Assembly (NCBI RefSeq): GCF_003054705.1
Contig: NZ_QAYX01000016.1
Location: 62,001-126,000, forward strand
Length of the DNA: 64,000 bases
Source of the DNA: Opitutus sp. ER46
GTDB lineage: Bacteria; Verrucomicrobiota; Verrucomicrobiia; Opitutales; Opitutaceae
Direction of reading: 5' to 3'
Shown: in pieces, positions 16,112-23,468 of the stretch
Layout: every line of letters begins with the position of its first letter
How positions within the stretch are numbered: the first letter of the stretch is position 1
The notes under the pieces: model-generated
Told to the model about the DNA's origin: nothing
The model's input: only the letters and a program-made list of their open reading frames with translations
The model's database searches: none
Made by a program: the position numbers and the translations under genes

Positions 16112-17455
16112 ATGAGGCTCTCCGACATCATTGCGGCGGCGTGTTGCGCACGGCCTCGCTCGCTCACGCAAGTCGTCGGAGTCGTGGCCGTCGGCCTCGT
16201 GTCGTGGTCCGCGGCCGGCGCCCCACCGCCGGTGGCGCCGGAGGCGACGGTCCGACCGCGCGTGATCGTGACGTCGGACATCGGCGGGACTGATTTCGAC
16301 GACTTCCAGTCGTTCGTGCACCTGCTGGTGAACGCGGACCGCATTGATCTGGAAGGCATGATCGCGTCGCCCTGGGGCACGGCGCGGAACCGCGTCCGGC
16401 ACATTCACGAGATGGTCGACGCCTACGCGCAGGACTTCCCGCGGCTGCGGACCTACTCCGACGCGTACCCCACACCGGAGCGGCTGCATGCGATCGCGAA
16501 GCAGGGCGGCTCGGATGCGGCTGATCTGCGCGGCTGGGGCAAGCCGACCGAGGGCTCGAACTGGATCATCACGTGCGCGCGCCGCGCGGATCCGCGTCCG
16601 CTCTGGGTGCTCGTCTGGGGCGGCATCGATGATCTGGCACAGGCGTTGCACGACGATCCATCGATCACGCCGCAGCTGCGCGTGTACTTCATTGGCGGAC
16701 CGAATAAGAAGTGGTCGACGACCGCATACGACTACCTTGCGCGGGCGCACCGGAACCTCTGGATCATCGAGGCGAACGCGACCTACCGCGGCTGGTTCAC
16801 CGGCGGCAACCAGGCGGGCGAGTGGGGCAACGCGGCGTTTGTTTCGACCCACGTGCAAGGCTGCGGCGCGCTCGGCGACACCTTCGTGCGCATCGCGCCC
16901 AAGGTGAAGATGGGCGACACGCCGTCGCTCGTGTATCTGTTCGGCGCCGAGCCGGAGAATCCGGCGAAGCCCTCGTGGGGCGGGCAATTCGTGCGGGCGT
17001 GGGACCGGCCGCGCTACCGCTTCGATACGCCGCCGAACGCCGCCGACACCGTGGAGACCTACAGCATCGTGGAACTCATGGCGCGGACTCCGACGGCGCC
17101 GGGTGCGACGCGCGCCGAACTGATCGTCGACGGGCAGTCTTTCGCCGGCTTCCGGGCGGAGGATGGCACCTGGCGTTTCCTGTTTTCGCCGAAAGAGGCG
17201 AAGCGCTGGACCTACCGGATCAAGAGCGACGACGCGCGGCTCGACGGACGGGCTGGGGCGTTCACTTCGGTGCTGCCCTCGCCGGAACGCGCGCGGACGC
17301 CGTCGGCTGACTATCCCAACTGGTGGACGGACGACCCGGATCCACGTTGGCGGGAGGGCAACGAGCCGGGCGCGAAGACCGTGAGCCAGTGGCGCGAGGA
17401 TTTCCTGCGCGACTTCGCGGCGCGGATGCAGCGCTGCAAAGCGCCGGCGCGCTGA
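16112..17455 (+). CDS. Sde182-like protein with nucleoside-hydrolase-like domain (DUF1593), copy 1
   Basis: A 447-residue secreted protein with an N-terminal hydrophobic segment ([17 protein letters not shown]). The core begins with [20 protein letters not shown], matching the Asp-rich calcium site of nucleoside hydrolases, and continues [23 protein letters not shown]. This is the pattern of the cellulose-binding Sde182 nucleoside-hydrolase-like family. Near residues 330-385 it differs from its neighbour by carrying a short beta-rich insert ([18 protein letters not shown]) resembling DUF5060-type domains of glycosidases. It ends without the cadherin-like tail seen in copy 2. The biochemical role of the family is unsettled; extracellular polysaccharide binding or glycoside cleavage are the main options. 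It is 60 bp upstream of the paralogue and likely co-transcribed. Confidence 0.8.
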   Translation: MRLSDIIAAACCARPRSLTQVVGVVAVGLVSWSAAGAPPPVAPEATVRPRVIVTSDIGGTDFDDFQSFVHLLVNADRIDLEGMIASPWGTARNRVRHIHEMVDAYAQDFPRLRTYSDAYPTPERLHAIAKQGGSDAADLRGWGKPTEGSNWIITCARRADPRPLWVLVWGGIDDLAQALHDDPSITPQLRVYFIGGPNKKWSTTAYDYLARAHRNLWIIEANATYRGWFTGGNQAGEWGNAAFVSTHVQGCGALGDTFVRIAPKVKMGDTPSLVYLFGAEPENPAKPSWGGQFVRAWDRPRYRFDTPPNAADTVETYSIVELMARTPTAPGATRAELIVDGQSFAGFRAEDGTWRFLFSPKEAKRWTYRIKSDDARLDGRAGAFTSVLPSPERARTPSADYPNWWTDDPDPRWREGNEPGAKTVSQWREDFLRDFAARMQRCKAPAR

Positions 17456-17515
17456 ACCGCCCCGCCTCCGGCCCGGTGCGCTGCCGCCCGACTTTTTGCA
17501 GTTTTTAATCCCGCC

Positions 17516-18937
17516 ATGAGAACGTTTGCCTGCCTGATCCTGCTGCTGTCGCTGCTGCTCCCGTCACTTGGAGCGGTGGAGAAACCGCGCGTGCTGGTCC
17601 TGACTGACATCGAGAACGAGCCCGACGACGCGATGTCGATGGTGCGGTTCCTCACGTACGCGAACCAGTACGACATCGAAGGACTCGTCGCGACCACCTC
17701 GGTGCATCAGCGGAATCGCGTGGCGCCGGAACGGATCCGGCGGATCGTCACGGCGTATGGGAAGGTGCGCGACAACCTCGAGCGGCATGAGCCCGGCTTC
17801 CCGGCGGCGGACGCGCTGCTGAGCCGCGTCAGCGAAGGACTCCCGCTGTGCGGCATGGAAGGCGTGGGGCCGGGCAAGGATTCGCCGGGATCGGAGCTGC
17901 TGATACGGGCGGTGGATGCGGCCGACCCGCGGCCACTGTGGGTGCCCGTGTGGGGCGGGCCGAACGTGCTGGCACAGGCGTTGTGGAAAGTCCGCGCGAC
18001 GCGCCGCGCGGCGGAGGTGCAGCGGTTTGTGGCGCGCCTGCGCGTGTACGCCATCTCGGATCAGGACGACTCGGGCCCCTGGCTGCGGCGGGAGTTTCCC
18101 GAGCTGTTCTACATCACGAGCCCCGGCTCGAACGCCGGCGGCGCGTACCATCACGCCACCTGGAGCGGAATCAGCGGAGACACCTTTCACGGCCGGTTTG
18201 CCGGGGCTGATTTCTCGCTGGTGACGAACGAATGGCTCGAAACCAACGTGCGCCGGAAGGGCCCGCTCGGGGCGGAGTACCCGCGCTGGGAGTACCTGAT
18301 GGAAGGCGACACGCCGTCGTTTTTGAACCTGGTAAACAATGGTCTGAGCGTGCCGGAGCATCCCGAGTGGGGCGGGTGGGGTGGACGTTACGAATGCTAC
18401 ACGCCGCGCTTTCAGAAATGGCACCTCCAGCCCGAGACCCGGCCGATCTGGACGGATGCGGACGACGAGGTGCTGGGAGTGGATGGCCGCTGGCACACGG
18501 ACAATCATGCGACCATCTGGCGCTGGCGGCAGGCGTTCCAGAACGACTTTGCCGCGCGGATGGATTGGACCGTGAAGGCGCCGGCGGAGGCGAATCATCC
18601 GCCGGTGGCGAAGCTCGGGCATCCAGCCGAGCTGGTGGCGAAGCGCGGCGCGCGCGTGGATCTGAGCGCGGCGGGCTCGACCGACCCGGACGGCGACGCG
18701 CTGGCCTACGAGTGGTTCTACTACGGCGAGGCGGGGACGCTCGCGACCTCGAGCGGACGCTCCGGTCAGCCATTGGAGATTCGAAACTTCGACCAGCCCC
18801 AGGCCTGGTTCCTCGTGCCCACGGGTCGCGTCATGCCCCCGGGGACCGGGACCATGCACATCATCCTCGCGGTGACCGACCACGGCTCCCCGCGCCTCAC
18901 GCGCTACCAGCGCGTGATCGTCACGGTCGTGCCCTGA
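17516..18937 (+). CDS. Sde182-like protein with nucleoside-hydrolase-like domain (DUF1593), copy 2
   Basis: 473 residues with a Sec signal ([16 protein letters not shown]). The core starts [20 protein letters not shown], retaining the paired Asp of the nucleoside-hydrolase metal site, then [20 protein letters not shown]. The last 100 residues ([20 protein letters not shown], then [20 protein letters not shown]) form the Ig/cadherin-like C-terminal domain typical of Sde182 proteins. It is a paralogue of the preceding gene, sharing order and motifs but not the C terminus. The two may act as a pair on one polymer; this is inferred from tandem placement. The gene is followed by a low-complexity repeat tract. 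Confidence 0.85.
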   Translation: MRTFACLILLLSLLLPSLGAVEKPRVLVLTDIENEPDDAMSMVRFLTYANQYDIEGLVATTSVHQRNRVAPERIRRIVTAYGKVRDNLERHEPGFPAADALLSRVSEGLPLCGMEGVGPGKDSPGSELLIRAVDAADPRPLWVPVWGGPNVLAQALWKVRATRRAAEVQRFVARLRVYAISDQDDSGPWLRREFPELFYITSPGSNAGGAYHHATWSGISGDTFHGRFAGADFSLVTNEWLETNVRRKGPLGAEYPRWEYLMEGDTPSFLNLVNNGLSVPEHPEWGGWGGRYECYTPRFQKWHLQPETRPIWTDADDEVLGVDGRWHTDNHATIWRWRQAFQNDFAARMDWTVKAPAEANHPPVAKLGHPAELVAKRGARVDLSAAGSTDPDGDALAYEWFYYGEAGTLATSSGRSGQPLEIRNFDQPQAWFLVPTGRVMPPGTGTMHIILAVTDHGSPRLTRYQRVIVTVVP

Positions 18938-18950
18938 GGGCTGGCCAGAG

Positions 18951-19042
18951 GACGGAAGCCGGAGGCCGGAAGCCAGAAGCCGGAGGCCGGAAGCCGGAGG
19001 CCAGATGTCAGAGGTCAGACGTCAGAGGTCGGATGTCGGAGG
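18951..19042. repeat. Low-complexity GGAAGCCGGAGGCC and GTCAGAGGTCAGAC tract
   Basis: Imperfect repeats of GGAAGCCGGAGGCC run to about 19004, followed by AGATGTCAGAGGTC-type repeats to 19042. No coding sense is seen. It lies directly after the Sde182-like gene stop, and a CGGTGTCCTCGGTGTCTCTG motif follows near 19110. Confidence 0.7.
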
Positions 19043-19192
19043 GAAGCGCATATCAGAAGCTCGGTGACCTCCCCGAGGTCTGTGGCCCAACGAATCAACC
19101 GGTTTTCTCGGTGTCCTCGGTGTCTCTGTGGTTCATTTCAGATCGATCACCGAGGGGCGGGTCTCGGCCAGATCGCCCAGGCCGCGTGGCGG

Positions 19193-19368
19193 CTACAGCG
19201 CGCGCTTGAGGGCGGCGATGATCTCGGCGTATTCGGGCTCGGCCAGCAGCTTCTTCGTTGCCGGCATCATCTCGAAGGTGGAGCCGAACGAAGCGCCGCC
19301 CTCATACTTCGGCACGAGATGCATGTGCAGGTGCGGCAGCTTGTCCGAGGCAATCGGGGAGTTCGCTC
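19193..19368 (-). pseudogene. C-terminal fragment of a HIT-family hydrolase
   Basis: The reverse strand from 19368 to the TAG at 19193 encodes SPIASDKLPHLHMHLVPKYE and continues to AEIIAALKRAL. HLHMHLV is the His-triad catalytic motif (HxHxH) of HIT nucleotide hydrolases. The residues after it match the usual C-terminal helix. An in-frame TGA lies at 19371-19369 and no N-terminal half is recognisable upstream, so about 60% of the gene is missing. The break lies about 50 bp from the paired palindromes at 19423-19485, which may mark the event that removed the rest. Confidence 0.75.
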
Positions 19369-19422
19369 ACGGTGCCGCTTGCGTAGGCGCGCCCAAAGAT
19401 CGCAGCAACCGCATTCCCGTCC

Positions 19423-19485
19423 GAGATAACTAGCCAGATCTGGCTAGTTACGGGCGATAAGTAGCCAGATTTGGCTAGTTATCTC
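19423..19485. repeat. Paired 24-nt palindromes within an outer inverted repeat
   Basis: The first unit (19427-19450) is a perfect palindrome with arms TAACTAGCCAGA and TCTGGCTAGTTA. The second (19458-19481, arms TAAGTAGCCAGA and TTTGGCTAGTTA) is near-perfect. The outer ends GAGATAACTAGCCA (19423-19436) and TGGCTAGTTATCTC (19472-19485) are exact inverted repeats. The sequence could be a double operator or the relic of a mobile-element end. Confidence 0.85.
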
Positions 19486-19523
19486 CATTCAAGGGCCGGG
19501 CCGGGCTCGTGGACCGACGTGGT

Positions 19524-20315
19524 TCAGTTGGCGTTCGGCCGGAGGCGGGAGGCGAGGTAGCCGGTGGCGAGGTCGAGATCGAGGTCGGCCACGAGCAGGC
19601 CGGCGCGGCCGTAGGGCTGGAAGGCGAGGAGCGTGCCGTCGGGCCGCGCGATGGCGGAGGTCGTGGCCGTGCCGGCGTCGGCGCAGTTCACGCTGGCGAA
19701 GTAGCAGGTGTTTTCCGCGGCGCGGCAGAGCATCGCCTTTTCGTGAAAGGTGTTCGCCGGATCGGCGAAACCGGGACGCGCGGGACCGGCCGGGTCGGTG
19801 TCGAAATGCGGATGGAAGACGACTTGCGCGCCCTGGCGGGCGGCGGCGCGGACGGTCTCAGGATAGCGCCAGCCCTCGTGGCAGATGACGATGCCGAAGG
19901 TGAGCGCGCCGATCTTGAAGACGCGGCGGCCGGCGCCCGGCCGGTAGATGGGCTCCTCGGAAGGGTCGAGCTGCACCTTGTCCTGGAATCCGAGCCGCGA
20001 ACCGTCGCGATCGAATACCAGCGCCGTGAGCCGCCGATCGCCGTCGACGACGCGCTCCGTGCCGAGGATCACGCCGACCTGCGCGCGGGCCGCCGCGGCG
20101 CCGACGCGCGTCCACGCGGCCTCGAGAAAGGCCGGATCGGCCGGTGCGACCGGCTGGTTCGGATACGGGTATCCGGGGATGTAACACTCCGGGAAGCAGA
20201 CCAGCCCGGCCTGGGCGGCGCCGGCTTCGGCCACGATCTGTTCGGCGAGCGAAACGGACTCCTCGGGGCGGGCGGGAATCCGGGCATTGGCGAGCGCGAC
20301 GCGAAAGCGGTTCAT
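19524..20315 (-). CDS. Nitrilase-superfamily carbon-nitrogen hydrolase
   Basis: A 263-residue cytoplasmic enzyme. The Glu-Lys-Cys triad of the superfamily is in place: Glu in LVCFPECYIPGYPYPNQP, Lys in RLGFQDKVQL and Cys in FGIVICHEGWRYPE. The length is normal for the family (260-300 residues). Members hydrolyse nitriles or amides, or condense amines; the aromatic-rich loop after the Glu does not settle the substrate. It starts at ATG 20315 and stands alone between the palindrome pair and the DUF2202 gene's terminator, in the same orientation as the latter. Confidence 0.88.
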   Translation of the reverse strand: MNRFRVALANARIPARPEESVSLAEQIVAEAGAAQAGLVCFPECYIPGYPYPNQPVAPADPAFLEAAWTRVGAAAARAQVGVILGTERVVDGDRRLTALVFDRDGSRLGFQDKVQLDPSEEPIYRPGAGRRVFKIGALTFGIVICHEGWRYPETVRAAARQGAQVVFHPHFDTDPAGPARPGFADPANTFHEKAMLCRAAENTCYFASVNCADAGTATTSAIARPDGTLLAFQPYGRAGLLVADLDLDLATGYLASRLRPNAN

Positions 20316-20546
20316 GCGGCCGAGAACGTGGCGACACCGGCGTGGGGTTCAAGCGGCTCGTCGCGATGTAATAGGTACACGTGGCATCACGACGGCGAGC
20401 GCACTGCACGGCCGCGCCTTCCCCGGACCCGGCGCCTGAGGTCGCGGGCGACGATGTAACCCAAGACCGAAGGCAGGATGGTGCGGAACGCACCGCTTGA
20501 GTCTCCGACACGCGATACGGCGGGCGTCGTTCGTGTGTACCCGAAT

Positions 20547-20578
20547 GACAAGAAAACCGCAGCCGGTGGGCTGCGGTT
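20547..20578 (-). terminator. Intrinsic terminator for the DUF2202 gene
   Basis: On the reverse strand, AACCGCAGCC pairs with GGCTGCGGTT over 10 bp around CACC and is followed by a TTTTC run. It lies 30 bp past the DUF2202 stop codon. Confidence 0.75.
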
Positions 20579-20607
20579 GGGAGGAAACGGGAAAATACGC
20601 GGTTCGC

Positions 20608-21438
20608 TTACCGGCCGCCGTGGTAACCGGTACCGGTGCCGCTGCCGGTTCCCCGGCCAGTGCCGTTGACCGGACAGGTGGCCGTTCCGTTGACCGGGCA
20701 AGTGGCCGAGCCCGGGCCGGTACCGTCGCAGACGCCGTTGCCGACGGCGAGGCCGAGGCCGCGACCGGGTCCGCGACGCTGGCTGCGGCCCTGGCCGGGC
20801 GTCGCGATGACGGCGCTGTAGTCAGCGGCGGCGAGGATCTGGGGCGCGTAGGTGATGCCCTGGCTGGCGAGAGTGCGCGTGAGGGCGGCCAGGTGGTGCC
20901 CCGAGGCGCGCTCGAGATTCGCGAGCACGGCACGAGTCGGGTCGTCGGTGGCCGTCGCCTGGAGCTGACGCAGGTCGCGGATGTCGGTCTCCTCGAGGAG
21001 CGCGCCAGCCTTGAGCGCGCCGGTGGCGGATTCATTCACCAGGGCCATCAACGCGGTGTGGAGCTCACCCAGGTTGGCGCTCGTGTAGACGCCGGCTTGG
21101 GCGGCGGGGAGCGAAACGTTGGCGGTCGTGGCGAGCCGCACGAGCGCGACCTCGTGGCGGGCCTCGGCCTGGGCGATGCGGGTGAACATCGGGAGGTCCC
21201 ACTTGGCGGCGGCGGCGAGATAGAGGTCGCGTGCCATGCGCTCTTCCTCGACGGCGCCGACGAGCGCAGCGACGGGAAGCGTGGTCGGCGTCGCGGCCGT
21301 GACCGTGTTCAAGGGGCAGTCCGGGCGGACCGGGTTCGGGTTGGCGGGCGATCCGGCGCCGGCTCCCTGGCCCTGGCGGGCCGGAGCGGCGAAGACGAGG
21401 GCGGGAGTGAGGAGGAGCAGAGCGAGTTTCGTTTTCAT
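20608..21438 (-). CDS. DUF2202 ferritin-like secreted protein
   Basis: 276 residues. The start at ATG 21438 opens a Sec signal (MKTKLALLLLTPALVFAAPA). The central part (LVGAVEEERMARDLYLAAAA, FTRIAQAEARHEVAL, LVNESATGALKAGALLEE) is the four-helix DUF2202 domain with ferritin-like carboxylate and histidine ligands in EEERMARDLY and EARHE. The C terminus is low-complexity, with tandem ATCPVNGT units and GTG repeats. The function of DUF2202 proteins is not established; metal or peroxide handling in the envelope is a reasonable guess. The upstream region contains a very strong 26-bp hairpin at 21606. Confidence 0.85.
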   Translation of the reverse strand: MKTKLALLLLTPALVFAAPARQGQGAGAGSPANPNPVRPDCPLNTVTAATPTTLPVAALVGAVEEERMARDLYLAAAAKWDLPMFTRIAQAEARHEVALVRLATTANVSLPAAQAGVYTSANLGELHTALMALVNESATGALKAGALLEETDIRDLRQLQATATDDPTRAVLANLERASGHHLAALTRTLASQGITYAPQILAAADYSAVIATPGQGRSQRRGPGRGLGLAVGNGVCDGTGPGSATCPVNGTATCPVNGTGRGTGSGTGTGYHGGR

Positions 21439-21605
21439 GGATGGAATCGAGTTCGCTAAGGGAAACACCGCGGCGGGGCGGACATTACGTCGCGCGCGGA
21501 ATTTTCGGCGCGGCAGCGAGCGGGCGCTGGGCCTGAATGTGACGCCGTGACACCATCGAAACGGCCGCAAACGTGTGACAAAGTGACGGCCTGACCCCGT
21601 GGAAA

Positions 21606-21665
21606 ATGTGACGCGGTGACGCCCTGACCCCATCCGAACGGGGTCAGGGCGTCACCGCGTCACAT
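21606..21665. repeat. 26-bp perfect inverted repeat (REP-like hairpin)
   Basis: Arm ATGTGACGCGGTGACG...ACCCC (21606-21631) pairs without mismatch with 21640-21665 around the 8-nt loop ATCCGAAC. Further GTGACG and CCTGACCCC pieces occur upstream from 21538, giving a mosaic of related fragments. It lies between the DUF2202 start and the DUF3106-like stop and resembles REP sequences mobilised by RAYT transposases. Confidence 0.85.
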
Positions 21666-21713
21666 GCTGATGAGGTCGCGGGTCAGCGGACCCTCCGCGT
21701 TGGCGTGTGCCCG

Positions 21714-22184
21714 CTATTTCCGGGGTTTCACCTTCAGGTACTCCTCGACCAGGGCGCGCCGGTACTGGGCCTTTTCGTCGGGCGGAAGCGACTGCAGCTT
21801 TGACTGAATCTCAGCGCGCCGCTCGGGCGTGGCGGCGTGCATCATGTCGCGCCAGCCGGCCTGGATGTCGGGCGGCACCGCGCCCCAGCCCTGCCGCAAC
21901 TGCCGGCGCTGCGGCTCGGGCAAACGGCGAAAGGCGACGATCTCGTCGCGGAGCTTGGCACGATCGACGGCCGTCATCGCGCGCAGCCGGGCTATCGCCT
22001 GCTGCAGTTGGGCGAGCTCGGCGTCGGAGAGGTTCAGGAACTGCTCGAGCGCGGCGAGTTCGCCGGGGGCGATGGACGTGGTCGTGGCCGCAGGCGCGCT
22101 GGGGCCGGTGGAGGCCGGAGCGTTCTGGGCGATCGCGGCGACGGGCAACGCGCAGGCGAGGACGAGTGCGGAGAGAGTCTTCAT
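21714..22184 (-). CDS. DUF3106-like periplasmic protein
   Basis: 156 residues with a Sec signal (LSALVLACALPVAAIAQ). The mature part is a set of charged helices (LRAMTAVDRAKLRDEIVAF, LPEPQRRQLRQGWGAVPPD, RAEIQSKLQSLPPDEKAQYR) of the DUF3106 style, also reminiscent of Spy/CpxP-type envelope proteins. The role is unknown. It is the third gene of the ECF operon; its ATG overlaps the anti-sigma stop (ATGA), so its product is made in step with the other two. This points to an envelope-stress signal or target. Confidence 0.7.
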   Translation of the reverse strand: MKTLSALVLACALPVAAIAQNAPASTGPSAPAATTTSIAPGELAALEQFLNLSDAELAQLQQAIARLRAMTAVDRAKLRDEIVAFRRLPEPQRRQLRQGWGAVPPDIQAGWRDMMHAATPERRAEIQSKLQSLPPDEKAQYRRALVEEYLKVKPRK

Positions 22185-22555
22185 GGCACAACGGAATCTG
22201 GGACGATGGAAATCTGGATCAGCGCATCGCGATTCTCGGTGTCGAGCAGCGGACGGGCGGGCGCGAGAGCGGCGTCGAGCGCGATGAGTTCCTCAAAGCG
22301 TGCGGCATCGGCCGGTGCGATTGCCGGCGCCGGTGACCGCGTGACGAGGAAGAGGGCCACGGCGGCGAGGCCCGCGGTGGCGAGCCCGGGCCACCACAGC
22401 CAGCGCGTCCAGTTAGGCCGGCGCGGGCCGGTGCGGCCGACCAAGTCGCCGCGCAGTTCGCGCCAGCGCTGCTCAAAGGCGGGTGACGTGCGGTTCAACT
22501 GGCTGCCCAGCAGCCGGTCGAGTTCACGGTCGGTGGGTTCTTGGTTCGGGTTCAT
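22181..22555 (-). CDS. Putative anti-sigma factor, single-pass membrane
   Basis: 124 residues. A short cytoplasmic domain (MNPNQEPTDRELDRLLGSQL) is followed by one transmembrane helix (about residues 53-72, PGLATAGLAAVALFLVT) and a periplasmic tail. No zinc-binding HxxxCxxC motif is present, so it is not a classical ZAS anti-sigma. The call rests on topology and on its position directly after an ECF sigma gene, with ATGA overlaps at both ends. It presumably holds the sigma factor at the membrane. Confidence 0.65.
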   Translation of the reverse strand: MNPNQEPTDRELDRLLGSQLNRTSPAFEQRWRELRGDLVGRTGPRRPNWTRWLWWPGLATAGLAAVALFLVTRSPAPAIAPADAARFEELIALDAALAPARPLLDTENRDALIQISIVPDSVVP

Positions 22556-23166
22556 GGGACGTTGGACATGATTTCCTTCAGGCGGGCGCGGGCGCGGTGG
22601 AGCTGTACGCGCAGCGCGTTCTCGGTGAGGCCGAGAATTGTGGCGGCGGCACGCTGGTCGAGGTCCTGCTGTTGGACGAGCAGCAGCAAGGTGCGCTGCG
22701 CCTCGGGCAGCTGGGCGAGGGCGTGCTGGAACGACTCCTCGAGTTCGGACACGCGGCGGGCCTCCTCGCTCTCGGGGGCGACGAGGTAGTCGAAGGCTTC
22801 GGGCGCGACCGGCTGGGCCGGCTTGCGCCGCCGGTGGCGCAGGGCGTTGAGGAGGAGGTTGCGGGCGATGTGAAAGAGGAACGTGGCGAAGGCCGCGCGC
22901 GGCTCGTAGCGATCTGCCGCGCGGTGCAGGCGGACGAAGACCTCGAGCGTGAGGTCCTCGGCCTCTGGCATGGTGCCGAGCGAACGGTAGAAGAAGGCGA
23001 GCAGCGGCTTCTTCCAGCGGTCGAACAACTCCTGCCACGCTTGCTCGTCGCCGCTGCTGGCGCGTTGGAAGACGGCGCCCTCGGGATCGAGCGCGTCGGG
23101 CGCCGACGCGGTCGCATCCGCCGGCGGGTCGAGTCGCCACCACAGGAACAGACTGGAGAGGGCCAT
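22552..23166 (-). CDS. ECF-type RNA polymerase sigma factor
   Basis: 204 residues. Region 2 is AWQELFDRWKKPLLAFFYRS, then AEDLTLEVFVRLHRAADRYE and FATFLFHIARNLLLNALRHR. Region 4 is LAQLPEAQRTLLLLVQQQDL, then AAATILGLTENALRVQLHRARARLKE, with the helix-turn-helix intact. The start ATG at 23166 is chosen because a nearby alternative start is a weaker GTG. It is the first gene of a three-gene operon with an anti-sigma and a secreted DUF3106-like protein, which suggests a self-contained envelope-sensing circuit. I did not find a convincing own promoter in the repeat-bearing DNA upstream. Confidence 0.9.
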   Translation of the reverse strand: MALSSLFLWWRLDPPADATASAPDALDPEGAVFQRASSGDEQAWQELFDRWKKPLLAFFYRSLGTMPEAEDLTLEVFVRLHRAADRYEPRAAFATFLFHIARNLLLNALRHRRRKPAQPVAPEAFDYLVAPESEEARRVSELEESFQHALAQLPEAQRTLLLLVQQQDLDQRAAATILGLTENALRVQLHRARARLKEIMSNVP

Positions 23167-23313
23167 GGCATGGTTCACCAGTGAGGTGAACCCCGGAAAC
23201 GCGCCGACATTACAGGGCGCGGATATCGGGTTTGGGACCATGGGTTTCGGCGGAGTTGGCCGGTGCGCAGACTGCCAACTCAGGCGCGGGCTGGCGAGGC
23301 GGGAGGCGTCGGC

Positions 23314-23365
23314 TGCGGAGTGAAAGCGAGACGGAGAGTGACCGTGGGAGTGGAAGTGGAGTGGC
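23314..23365. repeat. CGGAGTGA repeat tract
   Basis: GCGGAGTGAAAGCGAGACGG is followed by AGAGTGACCGTGGGAGTGGAAGTGG, the same unit family as at 5.1 and 62.2 kb. It occupies the 300-bp gap between the sigma-factor start and the GH31 stop; nothing else is recognised in that gap. Confidence 0.65.
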
Positions 23366-23468
23366 GACCGATGGACCGCTTCGGGGTCGGGCCCGCGACG
23401 GCACGCCGAGGCCAGCCCAGTTGGCGAGCTTAGGTAACCAAGAACGAGGCGACCGCGGCGCGGCTGAC

